Notes: generated by a model from the letters alone, not told the origin. 44,277 bases of DNA from Eubacteriales bacterium (GCA_030524225.1 JAUNGV010000020.1:1-44277), one strand, 5' to 3'. Counted from the first letter of the stretch, positions 8,143-17,457 are shown. Numbers and translations are program-made.

Positions 8143-9453
8143 ATGTATGAATTCAACAGACAGGAATATGATGAGAGAATGAAGTGGTATCTGGACGCCC
8201 GGTTCGGTATGTTCATCCACTGGGGGCTTTACTCGATTCCCGCAAGGGGAGAGTGGGTGCGCAGCACAGAGGAAATGCCGGAGGAGGATTACGTCAAGTT
8301 TTTCCATGAGTTTGACGCGCGGTACTACGATCCGAGAAAATGGGCGAAGGAGGCCAAGGCGGCCGGCATGAAGTACGTGGTTCTGACCGCGAAACATCAC
8401 GACGGCTTCTGCCTTTTTGACAGCCAGTATACGGACTGGAAGGTAACGAATACCCCTGCGGGGCGTGACCTGATCCGGGAGTATACGGATGCGCTGCGGG
8501 AGGAAGGACTCAAGGTGGGGATTTACTTCACCCTGCTTGACTGGCATCACAAGGATTATCCGCATTACGGAGACAGAAATCATCCGATGCGCAATCATCC
8601 GGAGTGCGGCAATGAGGAGCGTGATTTCTCGCGCTATGTGGATCATTTACATAAGCAGGTCGAGGAGATTTGCACGAATTACGGCAAGATTGATGTGATC
8701 TGGTTTGATTTCTCCTATGACGAGATGCGCGGAGAAAAGTGGGGGGCTACGGAGCTCGTACAGATGGTGCGGAGGCTCCAGCCCGGGATTATCATTGACA
8801 ACCGTCTGGAGGCGTCCGGTGAGGGGCGCGGTTCCCTGTACAGATGCCAGCCGGAAGTTTATCACGGCGACTTCGTCAGCCCGGAACAGTTCATTCCGCC
8901 GGAGGGAATCCGGGATATAGAAGGGAATCCGATGGCGTGGGAAGCCTGCTTTACGATGAATAATCACTGGGGATACTGCGGTACGGATCGTTTCTATAAG
9001 CCCGCTTCGCTTCTGATCAAAAAGCTGGTCGAATGCGTCTCCAAGGGCGGAAATATGCTTTTGAATGTGGGACCGACGGCATACGGCGATTTCCCGAAGG
9101 AATCCTCGGATATACTGCGCCAGATCGGCGCGTGGATGGAGAGAAACCACGACAGCATCTATGGCTGCACGGCAGCGTGGGATAAACCGAAGCCGGAGTA
9201 CGGCAGAATTACCCGGAACGGGAACAAGTACTATATCCATATTTATGAAAATTCGCTTGGGCCGCTTCCGCTGGTAGGATTTGAGAAGGACAAGATTGTC
9301 AAGGTGAGAGACCTGGCGGACGGTCATGAAATTCCGCTCTCGAATGCGTGGATGCACAGCGACTATCCGGATATCGCGTTTGTGGATCTCGGAGAGAATC
9401 CGGTACTGCCGGATCCGGTCGACTATGTGCTGGAAGTGGAGATGATGGAATAG
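8143..9453 (+). CDS. Alpha-L-fucosidase, GH29, second cytosolic paralogue
   Basis: A second GH29 enzyme of 436 residues, 38 bases after the first, with ATG after AGGAGGG. Recognisable segments are RFGMFIHWGLYSIPARGEW, TAKHHDGFCLFDS and VIWFDF, with Asp189 as the predicted nucleophile. It lacks a signal peptide. It differs considerably from the first copy, with longer loops around residues 130-165, which fits different linkage or aglycone specificity, so the pair may handle different fucosyl linkages brought in by one transporter (inference). It is the last gene of the fucoside locus and a hairpin follows. Confidence 0.93.
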   Translation: MYEFNRQEYDERMKWYLDARFGMFIHWGLYSIPARGEWVRSTEEMPEEDYVKFFHEFDARYYDPRKWAKEAKAAGMKYVVLTAKHHDGFCLFDSQYTDWKVTNTPAGRDLIREYTDALREEGLKVGIYFTLLDWHHKDYPHYGDRNHPMRNHPECGNEERDFSRYVDHLHKQVEEICTNYGKIDVIWFDFSYDEMRGEKWGATELVQMVRRLQPGIIIDNRLEASGEGRGSLYRCQPEVYHGDFVSPEQFIPPEGIRDIEGNPMAWEACFTMNNHWGYCGTDRFYKPASLLIKKLVECVSKGGNMLLNVGPTAYGDFPKESSDILRQIGAWMERNHDSIYGCTAAWDKPKPEYGRITRNGNKYYIHIYENSLGPLPLVGFEKDKIVKVRDLADGHEIPLSNAWMHSDYPDIAFVDLGENPVLPDPVDYVLEVEMME

Positions 9454-9806
9454 CGAACTTTGCCGGGGCAGAGTTCGTTTGAGGCAGCAGAAAATGATTT
9501 TGAAACAGCAGGCGTTCATTTGACAGCGCCTGCTGTTTGTTGTAAGACGCAAAGGAAAATGTGGCCCGGATGGAAAATTCACGGGAACGAAAGGGGAAGA
9601 CTTTTGCAAATTTGAGGAGTGCCCCTGTACTTTTGAGAGTGAATGGACGATAATCGAAATAGAAATGTGTGCGGCAGAAGACGAGGGTGGAGAACAGATA
9701 ATCGATAAAGAGAACCGGTGAAGCAGCAGCGGCGAAATGGCGGGAGATTCTGCCGTTTTGTGCAGAAAAATCTGGCGGGACACAGCGGGAAGGAACGGGG
9801 TAATTT
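9454..9806 (+). other. Intergenic region between fucosidase and transglutaminase-like gene
   Basis: About 350 bases with no credible gene. Its first third holds the hairpin listed at 9503-9538. The rest is moderately A+T-rich and should contain the promoter of the next gene, but I found no -35/-10 pair with good spacing. Confidence 0.5.
9503..9538 (+). terminator. Terminator-like hairpin after the fucosidases
   Basis: A perfect 12-bp stem (AAACAGCAGGCG / CGCCTGCTGTTT) with a 12-nt loop and a short T-containing tail (TTTGTTGT). It lies 50 bases after the second fucosidase stop and probably ends that transcript, though the T tract is interrupted. Confidence 0.65.
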
Positions 9807-12368
9807 ATGGCGGGAATTTTATCGGGACAATTGGAGCGGTTTGCGGTGCAGGCTTACGCGGAGCGCAAGCCGTATCTGGAGCGGCTGGCGGAGAGTCTGG
9901 ACCAGGAACTGCAGGCCTGTGCACCGCAGGAGAGGACGCTGCTGCAGTTTTTATATGGAACGATGCCTCTGTCTGATGCGGGAGAGGTGCCCTTCGAGGT
10001 GCTGTTGGGCTATGTGCGTCACGGCCTGTATCTGCGGAGTGAGGTGAGCAGGTGCCGGGAACTGCCGGAGGCGGTTTTTCTGAAATATGTGCTGTATCAC
10101 AGGGTGAATTCAGAGCGGATTACGGATTGCCGTCGTTTCTTTTACGAGCAGGTGAAGGAGCGGATCGAAGGATTGCCCCTTCGGGAGGCCGCGTTGGAAC
10201 TCAATTACTGGTGCGCGGAACACGCGACCTATCAGGCGGCGGACCAGCGGACGCTGGCGCCGTATTACGTTTACACTTCAGGAAGCGGACGGTGCGGAGA
10301 GGAGTCCGCCTTTGTGGTCAGCGTACTGCGCGCGGCGGGGATTCCGGCGCGTCAGGTCTATGCACCGCGCTGGGCGCACTGCGACGACAATCATGCATGG
10401 GTGGAATTTCTGCTCGAAGACGGGTGGCATTACATGGGCGCATGTGAGCCGGAAGAGGTGACAGATAAGGGATGGTTTGACGGGGCGGCGTCCCGGGCGG
10501 TGGTGATTCACACGATGAATTTTACTGCGTACGGAGAGGAGGAAGAGCGGGCGGCAGGAATCGGCGAGGAATTGATCGGCAGGGAGAACGGCGTCTATTA
10601 TTACAACAGAACGCCGGCCTATGCCGTGACGAAGCCGTTTACAGTGTCTGTGGGCAAAGAGTCGGGAGAGTCTGCCGCGGGCGCCGATGTGTATATAGAG
10701 CTGCTGAATATGGCGGAATATACGCCGGTCGCGCATCTGACAGCGGATGAGAACGGGGAGGTTTCTGCCCGGCTGGGGCTCGGAACCGTGCGCGTCAGGG
10801 TCTCTTCGGAAGGAGGAAGTGCAGTCTGCTGGATCAATACGGCGCAGACAGACAGGATAGCGCTGTGCCTGCAGACGTCGTGTGCAGGCGATATTTCGGA
10901 GTGGCAGGAATTGGAGATTCTTGCGTCTGTGGAGAAGATTCTGCATCCGGCGCGTCAGACGCAGGAGCAGATCGGGAGAAACCGTGTGCGGCTGGAACAA
11001 TGCGCGAAGCGAAGAGAGGAGCGCGCAGTCTGCAGACGGGAAGAAGCGAAGCGGGTGCAGGAGAGGCAGACACAGGAAGAGCGCGCTGAGGGAGAGAAGA
11101 GCACTGCGACGGCGGAGCATGCGCTGCGGAAACTTCTGCTGTCAGTGCTTGCGGACAAGGATCTGCGGGATCTGCCGGAGGAGGCCGCGGCGGACGCGCT
11201 GACGGCGACACGGTATCGGGGAAGTGTGCCGGAGGAGATCTTTGCTCTGTATCTGCTGAACCAGAGAATTTATTTTGAAGAGCTGACGCCGTACCGCAGG
11301 CGGATTCTGGAATTCCTATCGGAGAAGGAGGCGGATCGCCTGCGCCTGTTTCCGGAGGAGATTGCACTGTGGGCGGATACGGCGGTGAGAGATGTGCCGG
11401 AGCTGGATTATCGGACGATTTACGCCTCTCCGGTGGGCGTGCTGGCGACGGGATACGCGAATCCGGTGAGCAGGCGAATTCTGGAAACGGCGGTCTGCCG
11501 TGCGCTGGGGATTCCGGCGAGAATCGATCCGGTGACAATGGCGGTGGAGTATTATGACAGGGAGGCGGGACGCTTCCTTTCTCTGGAGAAGCGGGACAGA
11601 CCGCAGGAGGAAATGGCACGGCTGACCCTGACCGGAGAGGCGCGGCAGCTGCAATACGGCGTACACTGGACGATGGCGCGGCAGTCGGAGGAGAACGGAG
11701 AATTTGAGACGCTGCGTCTGGAAGGAAGCGCGCAGGAGCAGGACGTCCGGGAGGGACAGAGTCTGTTGCTGGAACCCGGAACCTACCGTGTGATCGTCAC
11801 GGCGCGGCGTCCCGACGGCGGGCAGCGGGCGGCGCAGCGTTTTGTATTTCTCCGAAGCGGGGAGCAGCGCAGTCTGGAGCTGCATCTGCCGGAGATTTCG
11901 CTGCGGGATATGTTTGTGGAGAGCCAGATTGAGGACTTTGCGCTGGAGACGGAGGCGGGAGAGCAGACGACGCTGTTTTCGTTCCTGCGGGGGCACGTCG
12001 GTGCGGCGGTGTTTCTGGAACCGGGCAGGGAGCCCTCTGAGCATGTCATGAATGAGCTGAGGGAGTGCGTCGGCAAGTGGAATCCGCAGGAGCTGCCGAT
12101 TGTGCTGATTCTGAGCGGGCGGCAGCAGCTGGGGCAGGAGACGCTGGCGGGACTTCTGCGGGAGATGCCAGGAGTGACGGTGTGTATTTGCCGTGATTTT
12201 GCGATCGCCTCGTCTCTTGCCAGACGGTTCTATGTCGATCCGGAGAAGCTGCCGTTGCTGATGCTGTTCCGGGAGGATGGCACCGGTATTTACGGCTGCA
12301 GCGGTTATAATGTGGGAAGCGTGGCGCTGACGCTGCGGCTGGCGCAGATAGCGGGAGAGAAGGAGTGA
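9807..12368 (+). CDS. Transglutaminase-fold protein with C-terminal thioredoxin-like domain
   Basis: Large cytosolic-looking protein of 853 residues without signal peptide or membrane segment. An N-terminal helical part leads to a transglutaminase core with the likely triad Cys163 (GRCGEES), His196 (NHAWVEF) and an acidic residue after WHYMGACEPE. Next come a beta-rich regulatory-like domain (about 280-350) and a charged Arg/Glu coiled coil (about 375-435). A helical segment follows, and near 545-590 a stretch (CRALGIPARIDPVTMAVEYY) resembles a second transglutaminase core without its catalytic Cys or His. The last 160 residues resemble a thioredoxin/peroxiredoxin fold with no CxxC motif. Members of this fold can be cysteine proteases or cross-linkers; the substrate is unknown. 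The aminopeptidase gene starts 20 bases later, suggesting a joint role in peptide handling. Confidence 0.8.
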   Translation: MAGILSGQLERFAVQAYAERKPYLERLAESLDQELQACAPQERTLLQFLYGTMPLSDAGEVPFEVLLGYVRHGLYLRSEVSRCRELPEAVFLKYVLYHRVNSERITDCRRFFYEQVKERIEGLPLREAALELNYWCAEHATYQAADQRTLAPYYVYTSGSGRCGEESAFVVSVLRAAGIPARQVYAPRWAHCDDNHAWVEFLLEDGWHYMGACEPEEVTDKGWFDGAASRAVVIHTMNFTAYGEEEERAAGIGEELIGRENGVYYYNRTPAYAVTKPFTVSVGKESGESAAGADVYIELLNMAEYTPVAHLTADENGEVSARLGLGTVRVRVSSEGGSAVCWINTAQTDRIALCLQTSCAGDISEWQELEILASVEKILHPARQTQEQIGRNRVRLEQCAKRREERAVCRREEAKRVQERQTQEERAEGEKSTATAEHALRKLLLSVLADKDLRDLPEEAAADALTATRYRGSVPEEIFALYLLNQRIYFEELTPYRRRILEFLSEKEADRLRLFPEEIALWADTAVRDVPELDYRTIYASPVGVLATGYANPVSRRILETAVCRALGIPARIDPVTMAVEYYDREAGRFLSLEKRDRPQEEMARLTLTGEARQLQYGVHWTMARQSEENGEFETLRLEGSAQEQDVREGQSLLLEPGTYRVIVTARRPDGGQRAAQRFVFLRSGEQRSLELHLPEISLRDMFVESQIEDFALETEAGEQTTLFSFLRGHVGAAVFLEPGREPSEHVMNELRECVGKWNPQELPIVLILSGRQQLGQETLAGLLREMPGVTVCICRDFAIASSLARRFYVDPEKLPLLMLFREDGTGIYGCSGYNVGSVALTLRLAQIAGEKE

Positions 12369-12388
12369 ACTGAGAGAGGAAGCTGAGC

Positions 12389-13963
12389 ATGGAGGAGAGA
12401 AATGGCAGAAGCGGGGGCGGCTGCGCGGCGCAGGCGATTTTGCTCTGGAGAGACGAGACGAACGCGCAGGAGCTGGCAAAGCTGTGGGAAGAACTGACCG
12501 GAGAGGACTGCGGCTGGGAGGCGGAGAGGGTGGCTGCCTGCTTTCGTGGAACAGAGAAGGAGACGTACGCGTTTCCGTTGCACGGTATACAGTGGATTCT
12601 CTTAGGGCTGGGAGAGCGGCGGACGGACATCTCCGCACCGCTGCGCGCCCGGGAGGCGGGAGCGGCGCTCGCCAAAGCGTGCCGCGCGCTGGAGCTGTCG
12701 GAATGCACTGTCAGGAGCGCGGATAGAATCCGGGGAAGGCGGGAGCCGTCGCGAGGAAAAGCGGGCAGCGACAGTGCCGGCGTCGCTCCGGCAGCGCCGG
12801 AAAGACAGAAGAGCGGTGCGAAAGAAGAGAAAGCCGTCTGGCAGTGCAATTTTATGCTCGGACTATTGACTGGAAATTATGAGTTTTCACTGGGGCGGGC
12901 GCAAAGGGGAGAGCTGTTCCGGGAGAAATGCCGCTACTATTTGCCGGAAGAAGCGGAAGCATTGATTCCGGAAATGGAGAATCTGGCACAGGGGCTTTGT
13001 TTCGTGCGGGATCTCGTCAATCTGCCGGGGAACCTCCTGCGGCCGGAGGAGCTGGCCCGGAGGATTCTGGTGTTTGCCGGGGCACAGGAGCGGATTGAGG
13101 CGGAGCTTCTGTCCTTGCCGCAGCTGAAGGAGAAGGGGCTGCGGGCGCTCTGCGCCGTTGGAGAGAGCAGCAAATATCCGCCGTGCATGGCGATACTCCG
13201 CTATCGCGGTGCGTCGCAGGGGAAAACGTACGGTCTGATCGGGAAAGGAGTGACCTGCGATACAGGCGGCTACTGTCTGAAAAAAGCGGACGGAATGGCG
13301 GGGATCAAGGGCGATATGGCCGGAGCGGCAGCTGTGGCGGGAGCGATTCGGGCACTGGCACAGGCGCAGGCGCCCGTCAATGTCGTGGCGTGCCTGCCGC
13401 TGTGTGAGAACCGGATTTCCCGCTCGGCGCTGCTGCCGGGAGATGTGATTACGGGATATTCGGGAAAAACAATAGAGATTTTGAATACCGATGCGGAAGG
13501 GCGGCTGATTCTCTCCGACGCGATCAGCTATGCGCTCCAGGCGGAACAGGCGGACTGTATTCTGGACATAGCGACGCTGACGGGAGCGGCGTGGAGCGCG
13601 CTCGGCTACACGATCGGGGCGAGCATGAGCGATGATGAGACGGAGTATGCCGCGTTTACACAGGCGCTGGAGAGATTTGGGGAGCGGTATGTGCGCTTCC
13701 CGTTCGGACCGGAGCACCGCAAAATGATTCAGAGCCATGTGGCGGATGTAAAAAATACCGGCAGTAATTGCTGTGGAACGATTACAGCGGGACTGTTTCT
13801 GCGGGAATTTGCGCAGGGGCGGCCGTGGATTCATCTCGATATTGCGGGAACGGCGTGGTGTGAGGAACCTGCCTACTCCTTTGAGAGCAGAGGAGCCACC
13901 GGGGCGGGGATGCTCTCGCTTTATGAGTGGCTGAGGGAGCGGGCGACATATGCGGGAGCGTAG
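12389..13963 (+). CDS. M17 family (leucyl) aminopeptidase
   Basis: Di-zinc or di-manganese exopeptidase that removes N-terminal residues from peptides in the cytosol, usually as a hexamer. It has 524 residues. The catalytic domain shows the full M17 set: GKGVTCDTGGY, the lysine in YCLKK, GIKGDM and the signature NTDAEGRL, which supply the metal ligands and active-site Lys and Arg. The N-terminal half is divergent and carries a low-complexity Gly/Arg/Ser/Ala region near residues 110-150. ATG at 12389 follows AGAGGAAG. It is spaced for co-translation with the transglutaminase-like gene, and its last 14 bases overlap the radical SAM gene downstream. Confidence 0.92.
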   Translation: MEERNGRSGGGCAAQAILLWRDETNAQELAKLWEELTGEDCGWEAERVAACFRGTEKETYAFPLHGIQWILLGLGERRTDISAPLRAREAGAALAKACRALELSECTVRSADRIRGRREPSRGKAGSDSAGVAPAAPERQKSGAKEEKAVWQCNFMLGLLTGNYEFSLGRAQRGELFREKCRYYLPEEAEALIPEMENLAQGLCFVRDLVNLPGNLLRPEELARRILVFAGAQERIEAELLSLPQLKEKGLRALCAVGESSKYPPCMAILRYRGASQGKTYGLIGKGVTCDTGGYCLKKADGMAGIKGDMAGAAAVAGAIRALAQAQAPVNVVACLPLCENRISRSALLPGDVITGYSGKTIEILNTDAEGRLILSDAISYALQAEQADCILDIATLTGAAWSALGYTIGASMSDDETEYAAFTQALERFGERYVRFPFGPEHRKMIQSHVADVKNTGSNCCGTITAGLFLREFAQGRPWIHLDIAGTAWCEEPAYSFESRGATGAGMLSLYEWLRERATYAGA

Positions 13964-15077
13964 AACAGAATTGGCGGTCCTGCTCAAACCGGCGTCCGGA
14001 GATTGTGATCTTCGATGTGCGTACTGCTTTTATCGTGATGAGATGCAGGGCAGAGAGCGGGCCTCCTATGGGCGTATGGACGTGCAGACGCTGCGGAGCA
14101 TTATAGAAAAATGTATAGAGTCGTCGGAACGGGCCTGTCATTTTGCATTTCAGGGAGGAGAACCAACCCTGTGCGGATTATCCTTTTTTGAAGAGGTGAT
14201 CCGTGCTGAGAAAGAATTTAACAGACGGGACATACAGATTACCAATACGATTCAGACCAATGGAATGGCGCTGGATGAGAATTGGGCTGAATTTTTGCGG
14301 GAAAACGGATTTCTTGTGGGAATTTCTGTCGATGGTCTGTCTTTTGTGCATGACAAATACCGGGTAAGAGCAGACGGCAGTGGAACTTATGCGGAGATAG
14401 AGAAGAAGATTGCGATGCTGCAGCGTATGGAAGTGCCATTTAATGTTCTGACTGTGGTGACGCCGCTTCTTGCGAAAAAGGCAGAGAGGATCTATCAGGA
14501 TTACAAGGAGAAAGGGTGGCGCTATCCGCAGTTTATTCCGTGCCTTGATCCGTTGGAAGGCAAAACAGGAAAGGATCCCGTGAGATCGCTTCGTCCTGCG
14601 GACTATGCGATTTTTCTTAAAGATCTGTTTGATTGCTGGTATTCGGATCTGCTGCAGGGAGAGCCCCTTTCTATTTCGCAGTTCGATCAGTATGTGGGAA
14701 TGCTCCGGGGGAAGGCGCCGCTGACCTGTGGAATGGGTGGGAACTGCAGTGTGCAGTATGTAACAGAAGCGGACGGAAGTGTATATCCCTGTGACTTTTA
14801 TGTGCTGGATTCGTACAGGCTGGGGAATTTTCGTACAGACAGCATAGATCAGATAGACACATATCGAAAGAAGACAGGATTTACTGAAGAATTGAGACAG
14901 TTGCCAAAGAAGTGCGGAATGTGTCCGTATTATGTGCTTTGCAGGAACGGATGCCGGAGATACCGCGATCCGGAAACGGGACAAAATCGTCTCTGCGAAG
15001 CGTATCGGGAATTTTTTTCTTATACCGCAAAGCGTATTGCCCTGCTGGCGAAGGTGGGGTATGGTAATACTATCTGA
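13950..15077 (+). CDS. Radical SAM anaerobic sulfatase-maturating enzyme (anSME-like)
   Basis: Iron-sulfur enzyme of 375 residues in the anSME family, which oxidises an active-site Cys or Ser of sulfatases to formylglycine in the cytosol before export. The radical SAM cluster motif is CDLRCAYC (Cys19, Cys23, Cys26). A SPASM domain with two further clusters is indicated by TCGMGGNC, YPCDFYVLD and KKCGMCPYYVLCRNGC. Asp281 in CDFYVLD matches the proposed catalytic base of the Clostridium perfringens enzyme, and the whole sequence aligns closely with that protein as I remember it. No sulfatase lies in the window. The gene is visibly A+T-richer than both neighbours and overlaps the aminopeptidase, as if inserted into an existing operon. 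Other peptide substrates remain possible. Confidence 0.88.
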   Translation: MRERRTELAVLLKPASGDCDLRCAYCFYRDEMQGRERASYGRMDVQTLRSIIEKCIESSERACHFAFQGGEPTLCGLSFFEEVIRAEKEFNRRDIQITNTIQTNGMALDENWAEFLRENGFLVGISVDGLSFVHDKYRVRADGSGTYAEIEKKIAMLQRMEVPFNVLTVVTPLLAKKAERIYQDYKEKGWRYPQFIPCLDPLEGKTGKDPVRSLRPADYAIFLKDLFDCWYSDLLQGEPLSISQFDQYVGMLRGKAPLTCGMGGNCSVQYVTEADGSVYPCDFYVLDSYRLGNFRTDSIDQIDTYRKKTGFTEELRQLPKKCGMCPYYVLCRNGCRRYRDPETGQNRLCEAYREFFSYTAKRIALLAKVGYGNTI

Positions 15078-15200
15078 AAGTTACGATTCACATCTGATTC
15101 AGAATGGCAGGCGGGGGAGCTGTGAATGGTAACCGCTAAAAGGCAGTGATAACAGCATCATTGGCGAAAAAATGTAATAAAACACGGGAGGAACGAAGCA

Positions 15201-16370
15201 GTGAACGGACAGGCATTACAGGACATTATGAAGAAGGCGGTGAGCGAAGGGGAGATTGCGGGGATGAATCTTCTGCTGCTGCGGGACGGAGAGGAACTGT
15301 TTTACGCTCAGGAGGGATGGGCGGACAGGGAGGCGGCCGTGCCGATTGGCAGGGATTCCATCTTCCGTCTCTACTCGATGACGAAGCCGGTGACGGCGGC
15401 GGCAGCCATGCTGCTGATGGAGAGAGGACAGCTGGATCTGGGATCTCCGGTATCAGAGTATCTTCCCGCGTTTGCCAATCAGATGGTCAGCGGCGTCAAG
15501 ACGCCGGTTCCGGTTTCTCCGCTGCGGCCCATGGTGGTCAAGGATCTGCTCGATATGACGAGTGGGCTGGTGTACGGCGGAACGGCGAGCGCGGCGGAGA
15601 TGGCGGCGGAAGCTGTTTTTGAGGAACTGAAGAGCCGTCTGTATACGGAGCAGCCGATGACGACGCGAGAGGTGGCCGACGCGCTGGCGGGATGCCCTCT
15701 GGCCTATCAGCCGGGGAGCAGCTGGCAGTACGGGAGCTCGGCCGATGTGCTGGGCGCGGTGATCGAGGAAGCGGCTGGAATGAAATTTGGGGATTTCCTG
15801 AGACAGGAATTCTTCGGACCGTTGGAGATGCAGGACACGGACTTCTATGTGCCGCAGGAGAAACGCGGGCGTCTGGTTAAGACGTATCAGCAGGAGCCGG
15901 ACGGAACGCTCTCCGTGTTTATGGGCAATCATCTTGGTATCATGAATCGGATGGATATTCCGAACGCGTTCGAGTCGGGCGGAGCGGGGCTGGTCTCTAC
16001 GGTGGACGATTACTCTCATTTTGCCCAGATGCTTTTGAATGGCGGAGAGTACCGGGGGAGGAGGATTCTGCGCGGACGCACGGTGGAGTTTATGACCTTC
16101 GGGAGACTGCTGCCCTGCCAGCAGGATGGATTTGACTGGCTGAGTCTGACAGGGATGACTTATGGCAACCTGATGCGCCGCGTGATGGAGAAGGGGCAAG
16201 TACAGGGGCTCTCCAGCCTCGGCGAGTACGGCTGGGACGGCTGGCTGGGCTGTTATTTTGCCAACTGCCCGCAGGACCGGCTCACGATTCTGATGATGAT
16301 GCAGAAGAAGGATTCCGGCACGTTTTCGCTGACGAGAAAGCTGCGCAACAGAATCTTTGCGGAACTGTAG
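15201..16370 (+). CDS. Beta-lactamase-fold serine hydrolase
   Basis: Serine hydrolase of the class C beta-lactamase / DD-peptidase / EstB superfamily, 389 residues with no signal peptide. The nucleophile motif is SMTK (Ser59, Lys62) and the tyrosine motif is YGS (Tyr177). The C-terminal part includes a GWDGWLGCYF segment typical of the intracellular esterase or peptidase branch. The start is a GTG at 15201 with GGGAGG nine bases upstream; no ATG is as well placed. Its substrate (ester, amide or D-peptide) cannot be deduced. Co-orientation with an aminopeptidase and a transglutaminase-like protein favours a peptide-related job. Confidence 0.88.
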   Translation: MNGQALQDIMKKAVSEGEIAGMNLLLLRDGEELFYAQEGWADREAAVPIGRDSIFRLYSMTKPVTAAAAMLLMERGQLDLGSPVSEYLPAFANQMVSGVKTPVPVSPLRPMVVKDLLDMTSGLVYGGTASAAEMAAEAVFEELKSRLYTEQPMTTREVADALAGCPLAYQPGSSWQYGSSADVLGAVIEEAAGMKFGDFLRQEFFGPLEMQDTDFYVPQEKRGRLVKTYQQEPDGTLSVFMGNHLGIMNRMDIPNAFESGGAGLVSTVDDYSHFAQMLLNGGEYRGRRILRGRTVEFMTFGRLLPCQQDGFDWLSLTGMTYGNLMRRVMEKGQVQGLSSLGEYGWDGWLGCYFANCPQDRLTILMMMQKKDSGTFSLTRKLRNRIFAEL

Positions 16371-16501
16371 GGCGAGCTGCAGAACCAAAACCGCGAGGAG
16401 CCGCAGTTCTGCCGAAAGACAGAGGCAGTAGGAAGACACAGAAACAACAGACAGACGCAGCTGCAGAGGCAGGGTTCCGGAGTGGAACGGGAAGAGGAGA
16501 T

Positions 16502-17296
16502 ATGGAAGATAATCGGAAGGGAATCACACTGGAAATCTGCTGCGGGGGATACGCCGACGCGATGGCTGCGTGGCGCGGCGGCGCGAAGCGGATCGAGCTC
16601 AACAGCGCGCTGTATCTCGGAGGACTGACGCCTTCTCCGGCGAGTCTGATGCTTGTGAAGGAGAATACCGGGCTGGAGGTCATCGCCATGGTTCGCCCGC
16701 GGGGAGGCGGGTTCTGTTATGATCAGAAAGAGTATGCACAGATGCTGCGCGAGGCGGATAATCTCCTGGAATACGGAGCGGACGGACTGGCCTTCGGATT
16801 CCTTCATCCTGACCGGACGATTGACGGGGAGCGGACGCGGGAGATGACGCGGCTGATCCATGCGGCGGGGCCGGGACGGACAGCGGTGTTTCACCGGGCG
16901 TTTGACTGTACGGACTCTCTGGAGGACAACGCGCTCCTGCTCGGCACACTGGGAATTGACCGGATTCTGACGAGCGGCGGAGAGCCGACGGCATGGGAGG
17001 GCAGGGAGATGATCCGAATGCTCTGCCGGAATCGTGGAGCCGGATATCCCGGGATTCTGCCGGGCTGCGGCGTGCAGGCGGGGAATGCCGCGGCGCTTCT
17101 GGAGGCGACGGGGGCGAGCCAGCTGCACAGCTCCTGCCGCGGCTGGAGAACAGATCCCACCGGCACAGGGCCCCGGGTCTCCTATGGCTATGCGGGAGCC
17201 GGAAAGGAGCTGGCGTACGACGCGGTGTCAGAGGAGAACGTGCGGCGGATTGTGCAGGTAATTGCAGCGTGGGAAGAGAGAGAAGGGGAGCAATAA
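16502..17296 (+). CDS. cutC: CutC family protein
   Basis: TIM-barrel protein of 264 residues, historically called copper homeostasis protein CutC; its true activity is unsettled. Family segments are LEICCGGYADAMAAWRGGA at the N terminus, IAMVRPRGGGFCY, TAVFHRAFD and DRILTSGGE. ATG at 16502 follows GAGGAG at a tight two- to three-base spacing. It is the last gene of the cluster beginning at 9807; 131 bases with no clear gene separate it from the serine hydrolase. No copper-responsive operator or copper ATPase is nearby, so a metabolic role within the peptide cluster is as plausible as metal handling. Confidence 0.92.
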   Translation: MEDNRKGITLEICCGGYADAMAAWRGGAKRIELNSALYLGGLTPSPASLMLVKENTGLEVIAMVRPRGGGFCYDQKEYAQMLREADNLLEYGADGLAFGFLHPDRTIDGERTREMTRLIHAAGPGRTAVFHRAFDCTDSLEDNALLLGTLGIDRILTSGGEPTAWEGREMIRMLCRNRGAGYPGILPGCGVQAGNAAALLEATGASQLHSSCRGWRTDPTGTGPRVSYGYAGAGKELAYDAVSEENVRRIVQVIAAWEEREGEQ

Positions 17297-17309
17297 TATT
17301 TTTCCCGCA

Positions 17310-17339
17310 TTGACAAAAGAAATGCGGAGAGAATACAAT
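17310..17339 (+). promoter_or_regulatory. Promoter with overlapping inverted repeat, upstream of secreted protein
   Basis: A consensus TTGACA (17310-17315) and TACAAT (17334-17339) are 18 bp apart. An inverted repeat, CCGCATT at 17305-17311 and AATGCGG at 17321-17327, straddles the -35 box and could be an operator or the hairpin remnant of the cutC terminator. In the predicted leader a second 10-bp hairpin with two G-U pairs lies at 17384-17413. Confidence 0.7.
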
Positions 17340-17457
17340 GAAGTGAAGATAAATTGCCAGTTCAAAAAACGGCAAACGCAAAAGTGCCTGATAATTCATG
17401 ACCTGTCAGGCGCATCCTGAAGGGGCGCCGGAAAACCGGCGAGAAAGGGGTATGGGT

